Source of the DNA: Fibrella aquatilis
GTDB lineage: Bacteria > Bacteroidota > Bacteroidia > Cytophagales > Spirosomataceae
Reading direction: 5' to 3'
Assembly: GCF_017353255.1 (NCBI RefSeq)
Contig: NZ_JAFMYU010000011.1
Location: 124,001-188,000 of the forward strand
DNA length: 64,000 nt
Shown: one piece after another, positions 1 through 9,101 of the stretch
How positions within the stretch are numbered: position 1 is the stretch's first letter
How the letters are laid out: each line of letters starts with the position of its first letter
The notes under the pieces: model-generated
What the model was told of the DNA's origin: nothing
Database searches by the model: none
What the model saw: only the letters and a program-made list of their open reading frames with translations
Program-made: the position numbers and the translations under genes

Positions 1-401
1 AAGTCGTGGTTGTTGTTGGCATCGACGATCAGCACCCGCTGCCCCGCTGCGTTGGTGCCCACCAGCGTATTGATCTGTTGGCGGAGGGGTTTGCGGCTGA
101 GGTAGATGGTGTCGGAACCCACCTGCCGCTTTTTCAGCGTCCATTCGGCCTCGCTCAGTTCGCCGCGCAAAAACGATTCGTAGGCCGCCTGTCCCGCCAC
201 GGTGTTGGCCAACCGCAGGACCTTCTCGGTCAGGTTGGTAGGTACGCCCCGGAAGCCGGACAAGTCGTTGGATTGCCCCGTCCCGACCTGATGATACCGT
301 TTTGGCGGTGCGGCATTGACAATATCGAGGGGTATGGTGATGGTTGTCTGCGCCAAGGCAGCGGTGGTCAACAGCCACGGAAGGGCAAAAAGGAGTTTCA
401 T
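1..401 (-). CDS. Secreted protein of unknown function, 3'-truncated by window edge
   Basis: The gene reads leftwards from an ATG at 399-401 and runs off the window without a stop, so only the first 133 residues are visible. It begins with a clear signal peptide (residues 1-18, ending in ALAQ), so the product is exported. Residues 19-133 match no family that I recognise. They contain two short polar stretches and end in a DANNNHDF-like acidic segment (around residues 126-133) that resembles a metal-binding loop. The gene has GC content and codon use like the bulk of the window, unlike the A+T-rich stretch to its right. The reading frame is certain from the signal peptide and the absence of stops; function is unknown. 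Confidence 0.7.
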   Translation of the reverse strand, partial: MKLLFALPWLLTTAALAQTTITIPLDIVNAAPPKRYHQVGTGQSNDLSGFRGVPTNLTEKVLRLANTVAGQAAYESFLRGELSEAEWTLKKRQVGSDTIYLSRKPLRQQINTLVGTNAAGQRVLIVDANNNHD

Positions 402-600
402 ACAGCCGACGTTTAGTTTGTTAGCAAGATGCTAAACCAAAGATCATTACATAAGTAACTACAGACTAACGCATTAACATTTATTAACTGGCTGGTAACG
501 AGCGATGTGCATGGCTCGGCTCTTAAACTCGCTTTAGCCGATAACTGTGCAGGATAGTGATCTGCTCAAATGATACCTGTTGAAGGAAACGGCCGCAGAG
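402..600. other. Intergenic, no gene seen
   Basis: About 200 A+T-rich bases between the start of the secreted-protein gene and the broken PH-like gene. I see no RNA gene, terminator or repeat. It probably holds the promoter of the leftward gene, but no clear TAnnTTTG box was found. Confidence 0.5.
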
Positions 601-1106
601 CTAAATGACTTGATCCAGATTGAAAATTGTCTGTACGTTCCGTTCCGTCAATGTATGATGAAACGTGTCAATAGTTTTATCCGTCCAGTTTTCATCGTAT
701 GCATCAAGCTCAAGTCCTACACAAAAATATATCTCGCTTTTTTGTTTAGTCTTTATTCTAACATAGTTGCTATCAAATATACCAAAGAGGTAATGCCATT
801 TGTGGTTTGTCTTATCAATCACTATATACTCAATATCGCTTAAATTATACGATGTAAGACGCCGGAATGGAAAATTTGGATTTGCTACTATTAGCTTATC
901 TTGAGTTAAAGCAAAACTGTTGTTTAAATAAGCATAAATTAGATAACCACATACGAACAAAACTGCGACCAGTGATAATACTTAGGAAAACAAAATAGCC
1001 ATATAATGCCACCCGACTGTACCAAAAACATAACGAGCAATACAGGCCAAATGGCAATTGGACTGTAGTAAATATCACTATCTGTCAAACCACGAGCAAC
1101 TAGCAT
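601..1106 (-). pseudogene. Frameshifted PH-like membrane protein
   Basis: Two overlapping minus-strand frames join into one sensible protein. The first starts with ATG at 1104-1106 and gives 55 residues including a hydrophobic helix, then stops at 939-941. The second frame runs from about 985 down to the stop at 601-603. Read across a shift near 984-990 (a T-rich run on the coding strand), the product has two adjacent transmembrane helices followed by a roughly 110-residue soluble beta-rich tail. This is the layout of small bacterial PH-domain membrane proteins; the assignment is tentative. Either the gene is decaying or the assembly has a single-base error in the homopolymer. Its A+T-rich composition and the broken Rpn gene next to it mark this as an accessory region. 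Confidence 0.55.
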
Positions 1107-1308
1107 GTTGTCAACTCGTTTGTCTTGATGTTCATGTTGCCGGGAAAGAACATTGTAACTTTTGGCTTTTACAGTAATGATTGTGCTTTATCACCTCAAT
1201 TTTAATTTCATATGCTCATATACGTCCTGTCAGAGAAAGCCCTGATAAGTTTAGTGAGCTACAGGTTACCCTTATCTTCAGCAAATAGTATAAAAGCAGA
1301 GTCAGTTG
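1107..1308. other. Intergenic, no gene seen
   Basis: About 200 A+T-rich bases between two broken minus-strand genes. No terminator, RNA or repeat was recognised. Confidence 0.5.
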
Positions 1309-2156
1309 TTAGCTAGCCGATGCAATTTTCTGTTGCACTTTCCTAACGAAACTGATAGATACTTCTGCAATTTCGGCTACTTGTTCTATCGTGAGCGACA
1401 CACCATTTTTGCTAAGCAGATTGGTCACAACCCTTTCTTTGGTTTTGCTTACTCCACGCATATAGAGGGCATCACGTTCTTCGCTGATGTAGGGAGCAAT
1501 GCTATCCATGACCTTTTCTAGTTTGTTCTCCAAGTTACGCAACTGCACTAATACGCGCAACTGCTGAACGTAACGTTGTAACGTGAGTGCCGTGTCAGAG
1601 GTTTCTTCTAGGCGAGCCAGATCTGCTGAAGTACAGCTTCCTTCTTGGTGCCTTTGAAATCGGCCAGTACGCTCAAAACAATCTCCTGGGGCTTGTCAGA
1701 CGTTAAAAAAGCCTTGTAATCAAGCTGTTTGAACGGGATTAGCTTGAAGCTAAACTGAAATGGCGGGCTGTTGAGAAAAGTGGTCATCGTAGGAAAACCG
1801 CGACCTAGATAAATGACAAATTGCCGAACAGGTAGCTTGTATTTACGGGCTAACATGACGTAATACTCAGCCATACGATAGATCATTTCTTCTTCATTGG
1901 CTACCTGGAATTCGATCTGCAAGATGAATGTGTCTCCTGTCTCGTCTGTCACCTTCTTGAGTACATCGGGCTTACGCTCTTTGGTATGCTGAACGTCGTC
2001 GGGTATTTCTTCGGATTCAACGGCCGTAATTTTCAATACGTCTCGCATGAGGTTAGGAATGACATCCTCAATGTTTTCTTTGATGATTTTGTCGTACTGA
2101 TTGACCTGTTTCGGCTCATCGTCGGTTTTTTTCTTCCCCTTTTTGCCCATGCTCAA
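1309..2156 (-). pseudogene. Rpn-family PD-(D/E)XK nuclease / transposase-like protein, frameshifted
   Basis: The first frame (2156 to 1608, 182 residues) has a lysine-rich start and the nuclease core: D64 in KPDVL, then E82 and Q84 in IEFQ, as in the Rpn / YhgA-like recombination-promoting nucleases. It stops after VLQQIWLA. One frame over, translation continues without a stop as DLARLEETSD and on to residue-rich helices and a C-terminal helix-turn-helix-like segment, ending at 1309. A single-base shift near 1620-1630 therefore splits one protein of about 285 residues. Rpn proteins promote RecA-independent DNA recombination or act in phage defence in the few cases studied. The gene may be dead, or the shift may be an assembly error. 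The 83-residue downstream frame should not be taken as a separate gene. Confidence 0.75.
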
Positions 2157-2307
2157 AAATAGAACAGACTAATAATGTATATGGTGAAACTGTGTGTCGT
2201 TATCATCTACAAAAGTCGCTTTGAACCGGATTGGTGAACCAGCCATAATCAGAGAGACTAGAGATAAACCGTTCGTCGTCGTTGTACAAGTTCATGGGGT
2301 AAAATTA

Positions 2308-3534
2308 TCAGACCTCCACATAATCCATGTCTTTGTTGAAGGTTTCCTCCTGGAAATGCAGGGCCAGCAGGGAGCAGGCCACGATGACGGTGCCGATGAG
2401 TAGGGCACCGTGGGTGAGGCCCATGACGGGTTTGAGCACCACAAACAGTGCTGTGAGCGGCACCGTGGCTCCCCGCACAAAATTGGGCACTGACGTGGCC
2501 ACCGTGGCGCGGAGGTTAGTACCGAAAAGTTCGGCGGCCATCACGATGAAGAGCGTCCAGTAGCCATTGCAGAAGCCCAGGCAGGCGCAGAGGAAATAGA
2601 AGGTTGTTGTCTGGTGGATGGGCATGAGCAGGTAGATCGCCATGGTGGTAAACGACAGCCCCATAAACACCCGGATGGCCTTTTTGCGGCTTTGAAGTCG
2701 CTGGCTCAGTAGGCCACTCACCACGTCGCCGAGGGATTGCCCCGCGAAGGCCAGCATCACGGCTTTGCCCGCTATGATAGGAGTAGATAAACCGGCGTGG
2801 ATGCCGAATTCGGGGGAGAACGTGATCAGGATGCCCACCACAAACCAGAGCGGAATGCCCACCACAATAGCCAGGGCGTATTTGCGGAGGCGGTCGGGGT
2901 GGGTGAGGAGGCTTACGAAGTTGCCCCGCTCGATATTTCGTGCTTTCAGGTGCTCGTAAAGACCTGATTCAAAAACGTTCACGCGCAACACCAGCAGCAG
3001 TAATCCCAGTCCGCCACCCACGTAATACGACATGCGCCAGGCAAACAGATCGGCCACGAAATAGGCCAGAATGCCCCCCAGCACACCCATGGTGGCTACC
3101 AAAACCGAGCCATAACCGCGCAGTTGCTGAGGCAGAATCTCGGCCACGAGCGTGATGCCCGCGCCTAGTTCACCCGCCAGCCCGATGCCTGCCACAAACC
3201 GCAACACGGCATATTGAGTGGTATTGGTCACCATGCCATTGGCGATGTTGGCCAGTGAATAGAGCAGTATCGACCCAAACAGCACCGACAGCCGCCCCCG
3301 TTTGTCGCCCAGGATACCCCACAGGATGCCGCCCAGCAGCAGGCCCACCAGTTGCAGGTTGAGCAGGAAAACGCCTTCGGGCAGGAGCCTGTCGCCGGTG
3401 ACGCCCAGTGCTTTCAGGCTCGGCACCCGCACCACGCTAAACAGAAACAGGTCATACATATCGACAAAATACCCCAGCGCCGCCACCAGAACGGGCAGCT
3501 GAAGGAGTTGACGGAGAGGAGATTGGGTGGGCAT
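2308..3534 (-). CDS. MFS transporter
   Basis: The 408-residue product is hydrophobic throughout, with about 12 membrane helices. It carries the MFS signature between helices 2 and 3 (GDKRGR at about residues 75-80). The opening segment and the FSPEFG-like loop between the two halves resemble sugar or organic-acid:proton symporters of the SHS/AAHS type, but the substrate cannot be read from the sequence. The gene lies downstream of a Tat-exported Gfo/Idh/MocA oxidoreductase on the same strand, separated by a heptad palindrome, so it may import a product of that enzyme. The ATG at 3532-3534 is the only start that keeps the first helix. Confidence 0.88.
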   Translation of the reverse strand: MPTQSPLRQLLQLPVLVAALGYFVDMYDLFLFSVVRVPSLKALGVTGDRLLPEGVFLLNLQLVGLLLGGILWGILGDKRGRLSVLFGSILLYSLANIANGMVTNTTQYAVLRFVAGIGLAGELGAGITLVAEILPQQLRGYGSVLVATMGVLGGILAYFVADLFAWRMSYYVGGGLGLLLLVLRVNVFESGLYEHLKARNIERGNFVSLLTHPDRLRKYALAIVVGIPLWFVVGILITFSPEFGIHAGLSTPIIAGKAVMLAFAGQSLGDVVSGLLSQRLQSRKKAIRVFMGLSFTTMAIYLLMPIHQTTTFYFLCACLGFCNGYWTLFIVMAAELFGTNLRATVATSVPNFVRGATVPLTALFVVLKPVMGLTHGALLIGTVIVACSLLALHFQEETFNKDMDYVEV

Positions 3535-3546
3535 GAAGGGAAGGTT

Positions 3547-3661
3547 GGATTTACGATGTACGATTTACGAATTACGATTTGTTGCTGTCGCATGGGGTTG
3601 CTGTAGAGCAAAAAGGAGCGTCAGCCTAAATCGTAATTCGTACATCGTAATTCGTAAATCC
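3547..3661. repeat. Heptad palindrome 1 (TACGA units)
   Basis: Left arm 3547-3580 and right arm 3628-3661 can pair over 34 bp. Both are made of 7-bp units of the form NNTACGA (TTTACGA, TGTACGA, ATTACGA). The order of the units differs between the arms, so pairing tolerates small mismatches. The core (3581-3627) holds GCTGTCGCA at 3584-3592 and a small palindrome TTGCTGTAGAGCAAA, shared with the element at 19451-19560. The right arm abuts the stop codon of the Gfo/Idh/MocA gene (3662). It probably forms a 3'-end hairpin in that transcript. Confidence 0.85.
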
Positions 3662-4963
3662 TTACACTGTTGCTGGAATAAGATAAGGTGCTCTGTATTT
3701 GCGGGTTAGCATGGCATTGGCCTCTTTGTCGCCAACGAAAACTTCCTTCTGCGGGTCGAAGTCGAGGGTACGACCCAGGCGGTAGGCGATGTTGCCGAGG
3801 TGGGCCAGGGCGGCGGCTTTATAGGCCGTTTCGACGGGGCCGTTCAGCAGCTTCTTGTCTTTGGCCCGCGCCGCGTCTACGAAGTTTTTATAGTGGTCGC
3901 CACCGGCGTTGCGGGCGGGGCCGGGTTCGCGGTTGCGACCCAGGTAGGTCTTGTAGTCGGTGTAGCCGTTGATGACCATGTAGCCTTTGTCGCCGTAAAA
4001 AATGTTGCCTACTTCCACGCCGTCTTCCTTGTTGGTCATCCAGGGACGGACCTCAAACTCGATGATCTTACCCTGCTTGGGGTAGTGGTAGGTCGAGGTA
4101 AGCACTTCGGGGGTTTCTTTGCAGTCGTTCCACAAAAATTTGCCCCCCGCCGAGGTGATTTTTTCGGGCAGACCCACGTCGAGCCCCCACATACAGAGGT
4201 CGGTTTCGTGGATACCCTGATTGCCAATGTCGCCGTTGCCGTAGTCCCAAAACCAGTGCCAGTTGTAGTGAACGTAGTTTTTGCTGAACTCACGCGCCTG
4301 CGCCGGGCCTTGCCACAGGTCCCAGTTCAGCCCCTGCGGCACTGCCGAGTTGCCCTGATTGCCAATGTCGGCGCGCCACTTATAGACCGTGCCGCGGGCC
4401 ATGTAGACCTTGCCAATAAGTCCGTCGCGGAGGTGCTGAATGGCCTCCTGATTGGCCACCGAACTCCGCAACTGCACGCCATGCTGCACAATGCGATTGT
4501 ACTTTTTGGCGGCCTCCACCAGCTTTTGTCCTTCGTAGATGTTGTGGCAGGCGGGCTTTTCCACATACACATCCTTTCCTGCCTGACAGGCCCAGATCGC
4601 CGCCAGGGCGTGCCAGTGGTTGGGCGTGGCAATGCTGACGGCGTCGATGTCTTTGTCGTCATACACCTTCCGTAGGTCCTGCTCACGCTTCACCCTGCGG
4701 TTGTACTTCGCCTCGAATTCCGATGCCGTTTTTTGCAGTACTACATCATCTACGTCGCAGAGGGTAGCCACCTCTACATTGTCAAGTTTCGAAAAACCCG
4801 CGATATGGTCTTTACCGCGTCCGTTGATGCCGATAACCGCCACGCGCAGCCGGTCGTTGGCCCCAAATGCATGGGCCGGAATGATGGTGGGCAGGCCCAA
4901 AACGGCCGTGCCAGCGGCGGCGGCCTGAATGAATTTCCGCCGGGAGTAAGGATTGTTTTCCAT
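3662..4963 (-). CDS. Tat-exported Gfo/Idh/MocA family oxidoreductase
   Basis: The 433-residue protein starts with a twin-arginine signal (SRRKFIQ at residues 7-13, hydrophobic stretch, cleavage after about residue 32), so it is exported folded with its cofactor. The NAD(P)-binding Rossmann motif is VIGINGRG at 43-50, and the family EKP motif is at 135-137. The C-terminal half is the usual alpha/beta substrate domain with a GIHETD-type segment and a DAARAKD motif. Family members oxidise or reduce sugars and polyols; secreted paralogues are abundant in Bacteroidota, and some remove sugars from glycans by an NAD-dependent redox mechanism. The substrate is not identifiable. Its neighbours (MFS porter, SDR, OYE, GH88) suggest carbohydrate use. 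Confidence 0.92.
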   Translation of the reverse strand: MENNPYSRRKFIQAAAAGTAVLGLPTIIPAHAFGANDRLRVAVIGINGRGKDHIAGFSKLDNVEVATLCDVDDVVLQKTASEFEAKYNRRVKREQDLRKVYDDKDIDAVSIATPNHWHALAAIWACQAGKDVYVEKPACHNIYEGQKLVEAAKKYNRIVQHGVQLRSSVANQEAIQHLRDGLIGKVYMARGTVYKWRADIGNQGNSAVPQGLNWDLWQGPAQAREFSKNYVHYNWHWFWDYGNGDIGNQGIHETDLCMWGLDVGLPEKITSAGGKFLWNDCKETPEVLTSTYHYPKQGKIIEFEVRPWMTNKEDGVEVGNIFYGDKGYMVINGYTDYKTYLGRNREPGPARNAGGDHYKNFVDAARAKDKKLLNGPVETAYKAAALAHLGNIAYRLGRTLDFDPQKEVFVGDKEANAMLTRKYRAPYLIPATV

Positions 4964-4991
4964 TGGTATAGAGGGAGTTAGGAGGATTTTA

Positions 4992-5089
4992 GATTTCGGA
5001 TTGGGGATTGCGGATTTCGGATTGGGCTGACGCGCGGGTTTGCGCTGGCGTCAGCCCAATCCGAAATCCGCAATCCCCAATCCGAAATC
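4992..5089. repeat. Heptad palindrome 2 (GATTNNG units)
   Basis: Perfect 42-bp arms (4992-5033 and 5048-5089) around a 14-nt loop. The arms are five 7-bp units (GATTTCG, GATTGGG, GATTGCG, GATTTCG, GATTGGG) plus a core GCTGACGC/GCGTCAGC. The right arm begins one base after the stop codon of the SDR gene (5091-5093, minus strand). The same unit family is used at 15640-15787. Confidence 0.9.
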
Positions 5090-5090
5090 A

Positions 5091-5861
5091 TTATAGTTTT
5101 GCCAGCGTAAGGCCGCCGTCAATCATAAATACCTGTCCGGTGGAATAGGGGAAACTACCTGAGGCGATGGCGGCTACGGCGCGGCCTACATCGTCGGGGA
5201 GGCCCCAGCGGGGTTGTAGGGTTAGGCCGTCGGCAATGAGGGCGTCGTATTTGGCAGTTACGGCGGCGGTCATGTCGGTTTTGATAATACCCGGACGAAC
5301 CTCATACACCGGAATACCCGCCGCCCCCAGCCGCACGGCAAACAGCTGTGTAGCCATGCTCAGCCCCGCTTTAGCCACACAGTATTCACCCCGATTCACC
5401 GACGCCACCGTGGCCGACACCGACGAAATGGTGATGATAGTGCCCTGAAAGTCAGCGTCTTCTGTTTTCTGCTGAAGCAGCCAGTTGGCTGCGGCCTGCG
5501 TCAGAAAATAGGTGCCTTTCAGGTTGGTATTCAGCACCTGATCGAAGCTTTCTTCGGTGGCTTCCAGGATGTCGGCGCGGACGGGTGGGGCAATACCAGC
5601 GTTGTTTACCAGCACGTTTAACCGACCAAAATGGGCCTTAACCTTGTCCAATATAGCCGTCCTTGCCGCCGCATCAGCAATGCTGCCGGGACAATAAAGT
5701 ACGTCGGTACCTAAGGCACGCAACGTATTTAGCACGTCGGCAACGGCCGTTTCGGGGCGCAGGCCGTTGATGGCCAGGTCGAACCCGGCGCGGGCCAGAT
5801 GTTCGGCAATACCCAGGCCAATGCCCCGGCTGCCGCCTGTGATCAGCGCAATGGGCTTCAT
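5091..5861 (-). CDS. SDR family oxidoreductase (3-ketoacyl-ACP reductase-like)
   Basis: A classical 256-residue short-chain dehydrogenase. The cofactor motif TGGSRGIG is at 8-15, NNAG at about 86-89, the catalytic serine near 147, and Y160-x3-K164 forms the active site. The C-terminal [10 protein letters not shown] is typical of the family. The start ATG overlaps the stop of the upstream OYE-family gene in an ATGA arrangement (5858-5861), so the two are translationally coupled and probably act on one substrate. A heptad palindrome follows the stop immediately. The substrate is not predictable; annotation as FabG would overreach. Confidence 0.92.
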   Translation of the reverse strand: MKPIALITGGSRGIGLGIAEHLARAGFDLAINGLRPETAVADVLNTLRALGTDVLYCPGSIADAAARTAILDKVKAHFGRLNVLVNNAGIAPPVRADILEATEESFDQVLNTNLKGTYFLTQAAANWLLQQKTEDADFQGTIITISSVSATVASVNRGEYCVAKAGLSMATQLFAVRLGAAGIPVYEVRPGIIKTDMTAAVTAKYDALIADGLTLQPRWGLPDDVGRAVAAIASGSFPYSTGQVFMIDGGLTLAKL

Positions 5862-7303
5862 AGCGTTTCTTTGATGGCTTTCAGCACCTCGGCTTCGGGC
5901 GATTTTTTATACAGCGGATCGAGTGGGTAACAGCCCGATATCAGGCCGTTTCGGGGGGCGGTGGTGCAGTCGGAGAAAGTGCGGCAGATGAGGTTGCGCG
6001 TCAGAGATCGGCCAGCAATCATGTCGGCGGGCATGGTGGGGTAGGAGAGCACCATCCGCCCAAAACCGATGCTGTCGGCCATGCCCGTGCGTAGTACGTG
6101 TTGGGCCACGTTGGGCAGCCATTCCTGCAAATACGAATACCCCGACCCAATGATGATCAGCTCCGGAAATGCCCGTTTCAGTTCCGCCGTCACGTCGATC
6201 TGACGCTTCACCCCCAGCAGCGGATCTTCGGGCGGGAGGTATCCGTCCGACGGCGGAAACAGGGCCGGGCGCATCAGGTGGGGGTTGTAGTAGGGGCTAC
6301 CACCCGTGATGCAAATGAGCTGAATACCAAGCGATTGAGCTAATGCCAGAAACGCTTTTGGTTCACCCAGATCCAGCGAAAGCCCCGTCTCGGCACCGCC
6401 AAACGCGAAGGGATACGTGCCGGTTTGTTCGGGTTCGCCCACGTCATCGGGGCCTTTTTTGAAAGGTAACAGGTCGAACGCGCTGAGCCGGATGCCCATC
6501 TCCAGCCCCGGCGCGGCCTGCCGGATGCCCGCAACGATATTGCGCAAAAACCGGGTCCGGTTCTCGAAGCTGCCGCCGTAGCGCCCTTCCCGGTTCACGG
6601 CGCTCAGAAACTCGTGACCCAGATAACCGTGGCAATGTTTGATGTCGACGAAGTCATAGCCCGCCCGTTGCGCCAGCACCGCTGCGTCTACATACTGGGC
6701 AATGATACCGTCGATGGCCTCGTCGGTGAGGACGGGATAATTGGTGGCCATCCCGAATCGTGCGTTCAGGTAGGGGTGACTGTAGAGTATCTGCGACTCG
6801 AATTTTTTGTGGCTGTCGGGCTTACAAAACCGCCCCGAATGGGTCAGTTGCAGGCCAATGAGCAGATCGTCGGTACGACCAACTACGGCGGTGTGCTTGT
6901 CGAGAAGTAGCTGCCGGAGGCTGACGAACTCGTCGAGGTTTTCATCGTTGATAACCAGCTGATTTGGATTGGCTTTGCCCGCGTGACAGACCGCCACGGC
7001 CTCACAGCCAAAGAGCAGTTTGGCCCCACTTTCGGCAAATTTCACCCAGCGGTTCCGCGTAAACGCCGAGGGCTTGCCGTCGGGGGTACCGTCCCAGCCT
7101 TCCATGGGCAAAATGCACAGGCTGTTGCCAATGGTCCGCCCCGATTTCAGCGTGATTTTTTTGGCAAACGGGCTGGCATCCGGTGGCAATAGGACATCAT
7201 CAAAAGGTAAGTCGATATGGTTGGTTTTCAGGTAGTTGATTACATCCGGGGCCGTTTTTAACTGCGCCATCCGGGGGTATTTCGGTTTGTATTTCCCGCT
7301 CAT
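5858..7303 (-). CDS. NADH:flavin oxidoreductase / old yellow enzyme family
   Basis: A 481-residue TIM-barrel flavoenzyme. The OYE signature runs [11 protein letters not shown] followed by [12 protein letters not shown] substrate and flavin-binding TH motif occurs in LQLTHSGRF, and the FMN phosphate loop is near IGFGRM. The C-terminus has a cysteine-containing segment (CRTFSDC, SGCYP) reminiscent of the region that binds an iron-sulfur cluster in dienoyl-CoA-reductase relatives, but the full cluster motif is not evident. I chose the ATG at 7301-7303 (MSGKYKP) because the frame upstream reads into a palindromic repeat and gives a low-complexity leader. It is coupled by ATGA to the SDR gene. Likely role: reduction of an enone or sugar-acid derivative. 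Confidence 0.85.
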   Translation of the reverse strand: MSGKYKPKYPRMAQLKTAPDVINYLKTNHIDLPFDDVLLPPDASPFAKKITLKSGRTIGNSLCILPMEGWDGTPDGKPSAFTRNRWVKFAESGAKLLFGCEAVAVCHAGKANPNQLVINDENLDEFVSLRQLLLDKHTAVVGRTDDLLIGLQLTHSGRFCKPDSHKKFESQILYSHPYLNARFGMATNYPVLTDEAIDGIIAQYVDAAVLAQRAGYDFVDIKHCHGYLGHEFLSAVNREGRYGGSFENRTRFLRNIVAGIRQAAPGLEMGIRLSAFDLLPFKKGPDDVGEPEQTGTYPFAFGGAETGLSLDLGEPKAFLALAQSLGIQLICITGGSPYYNPHLMRPALFPPSDGYLPPEDPLLGVKRQIDVTAELKRAFPELIIIGSGYSYLQEWLPNVAQHVLRTGMADSIGFGRMVLSYPTMPADMIAGRSLTRNLICRTFSDCTTAPRNGLISGCYPLDPLYKKSPEAEVLKAIKETL

Positions 7304-7352
7304 GTGGTTTGGGTTTTGGGTAAGGTTTTTGGACAGGATAGGATTTAATTGG

Positions 7353-7549
7353 CCTCGGCTGATGGTACGCGGATTGATAGGATTTAAAGGATTGAGAGCC
7401 TCGGCGTAAAGAATGATTTGAAGGGATTTTTGGCCCGCTGAAGCGGTCTCCAACAGTCGCCGTAGGCGGCTAAGAAATCCTACCCATCCTTCTTTACACC
7501 GAGTCCATAAATCCCTTAAATCCTATCAATCCTTCACCATCAGCCGAGG
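7353..7549. repeat. Long imperfect palindrome overlapping the GH88-like gene end
   Basis: Outer arms CCTCGGCTGATGGT (7353-7366) and its exact complement (7536-7549) enclose further complementary blocks built on GGATTGATAGGATTTAA and TCGGCGTAAAGAATG-like sequences. The right outer arm includes the last codons and stop of the GH88-like gene (stop at 7540-7542). The left arm therefore carries a displaced copy of that gene's 3' end, reading CTC GGC TGA on the plus strand. Confidence 0.75.
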
Positions 7550-8991
7550 ATAATCAAATCCTTGTAACCCCGCCCAAAAAACGTGTAATACGGCCCGCCA
7601 TCGATGATGCGCTGCACATACAGAGCCGCTTCGCGGAGGTGATAATCACCCCACATGCTCGACTCGCCGTAGGGGATGTTGCTACCTGCGGGTACGTAGT
7701 CCCAGCCGTTGGGACGGTGGTAAATGGAATGGAGTAGCAGTCCCTGATGCTGCGGATTCATGCTCAGATACGGTTCATCCAGCAATGTGCTCAGCACCGT
7801 CAAACCCGCCTGCCAGTACGTTTTTCCTCTGTTATATGTTTCATTATCAATGCCTTCACTCGAAATTTTCCCGTTCATCAAATAATGCCCCAGCCGCAAC
7901 AATCCCTGCGCGGCAATGGCCGCCGCCGAGCTGTCGACGGGTTCGTGGTCATTGAACGGGTTGGCGGGTCGGCCCAGGTAATCGCCTAGTTTATAGAGAT
8001 TTGGCGCGCCGGTATCCCAATACGGAATACCGTCGGTGGGGGTGTTGTCGAGGTAGAAATCACAGGTGGCACGAGCGGCTTTCAGCAGCATGGCTTCCAG
8101 CGTGCCGCGCCCGCCAAAGGGTGTCAGTTGCTCGTCGGGTAGGATGGTGAGGGCTTCGAGTTCTTCGGCGAAGCCGCACATGGCCCAGGCCAGGCCGCGC
8201 GTCCAGGTGCTGAACCCGGTATAGCCCTGCTGCGAATTGGGGCAGCGGTATTGCCCGTCGTTGACGTTGAAAATACTTTCGTGGGCCGTTCGTCCCCAGA
8301 CATCGTACGTGTCGCGCCCCTCGCCGTAATAGACCGAAAATTGAGCCGTGGCCTGCATGTGCCCCAGCGCTCGCCCCAGCAAGTCAATTCGTTTGTCGCC
8401 CTCGCCCTGAAACGTGTGGCCCAACAAGTGGCTGACAATCAATGATCTGCACGACCGGATGGTATCAACAAAAAGCGAGTGTGGCCCATTGAACGAATAA
8501 ATAAATCCGGCAGGTGTTCCTGCGGCAGTGCTGGTGTTGATGGTCGTCCAGCGGTTGGCCTGCACCGCGCCCGACACCTTGAGGGCCATTTCGTAAAAAC
8601 TGGCTTCCCAGTCGTTACGCGGTATGCGGCCTTCGCGCATGAGGCGAAGTAGGTTGCCGTAGGTACTCACGTTGTTGAACCCGTGGTCATGCACACCCAC
8701 GTGGCTCACGTGCGGGGCCATCAGTTTCAGTGTTTTGCGTCTGCCCAGTTCCAGAAAATCGGTCTCGCCCGTGGCATCGAACTGGAGAATGGCCGATCCA
8801 AACTGAAACCCCTGCGTCCATTCGGTCCAGCCGCGGGTGGTGTATTTCCCCTGCACCGTAAACACTGGCGACCCACTAGCGGGGTCATAAGCCTGGTCGA
8901 GAAGCGTTATCTTTTGGGCCGAAACCGCCCAGAATCGCTGAAGTTTGGTGGCCAAATGGGCCGGGGTAATGGTTAAATCGGGTTGCAACAT
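7540..8991 (-). CDS. Glycoside hydrolase family 88/105-like protein
   Basis: The product of about 483 residues has the alpha/alpha-barrel style of unsaturated glucuronyl/rhamnogalacturonyl hydrolases. The signature GFSTWTRGLAWAMCGF lies about two thirds of the way along, followed by DSSAAAIAAQGLL, with HDHGFNN in the N-terminal third. These enzymes hydrate the unsaturated uronic residue that polysaccharide lyases leave on oligosaccharides. No signal peptide is seen, which fits cytoplasmic use of imported oligosaccharides. The frame stays open to 9081, but the ATG at 8989-8991 (MLQPDLT) leaves room for the promoters of this gene and the divergent ABC gene. The stop codon lies inside a palindrome arm. 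A heparinase or pectin lyase partner is not in the window. Confidence 0.75.
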   Translation of the reverse strand: MLQPDLTITPAHLATKLQRFWAVSAQKITLLDQAYDPASGSPVFTVQGKYTTRGWTEWTQGFQFGSAILQFDATGETDFLELGRRKTLKLMAPHVSHVGVHDHGFNNVSTYGNLLRLMREGRIPRNDWEASFYEMALKVSGAVQANRWTTINTSTAAGTPAGFIYSFNGPHSLFVDTIRSCRSLIVSHLLGHTFQGEGDKRIDLLGRALGHMQATAQFSVYYGEGRDTYDVWGRTAHESIFNVNDGQYRCPNSQQGYTGFSTWTRGLAWAMCGFAEELEALTILPDEQLTPFGGRGTLEAMLLKAARATCDFYLDNTPTDGIPYWDTGAPNLYKLGDYLGRPANPFNDHEPVDSSAAAIAAQGLLRLGHYLMNGKISSEGIDNETYNRGKTYWQAGLTVLSTLLDEPYLSMNPQHQGLLLHSIYHRPNGWDYVPAGSNIPYGESSMWGDYHLREAALYVQRIIDGGPYYTFFGRGYKDLIILG

Positions 8992-9101
8992 CGGTGGGTA
9001 TAGGAACGGGGTACGGCACTTATCAGGTTGCTCAAGGCTGAAAACCAGCCGCCTCCCTATTTCTACCTTTGTCGTTTCCAACGAGGTCTATTCCCCACGC
9101 T

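Noticed and set aside
1309-1560. A separate 83-residue helix-turn-helix gene
   Set aside because: It is the out-of-frame C-terminal part of the Rpn-type gene, joined by continuous sense across a one-base shift.
3547-3661. Heptad arrays as a CRISPR or as an insertion sequence end
   Set aside because: Units are 7 bp without spacers, and no transposase or Cas gene is linked; target-site duplications were not found.
3800-4675. A 291-codon open frame on the plus strand
   Set aside because: Antisense to the Gfo/Idh/MocA gene, which has a Tat signal, Rossmann and EKP motifs; no family signal in the shadow.
7304-7453. N-terminal extension of the OYE-family protein
   Set aside because: The extra 50 codons lie in a palindromic repeat and give low-complexity sequence absent from the family.
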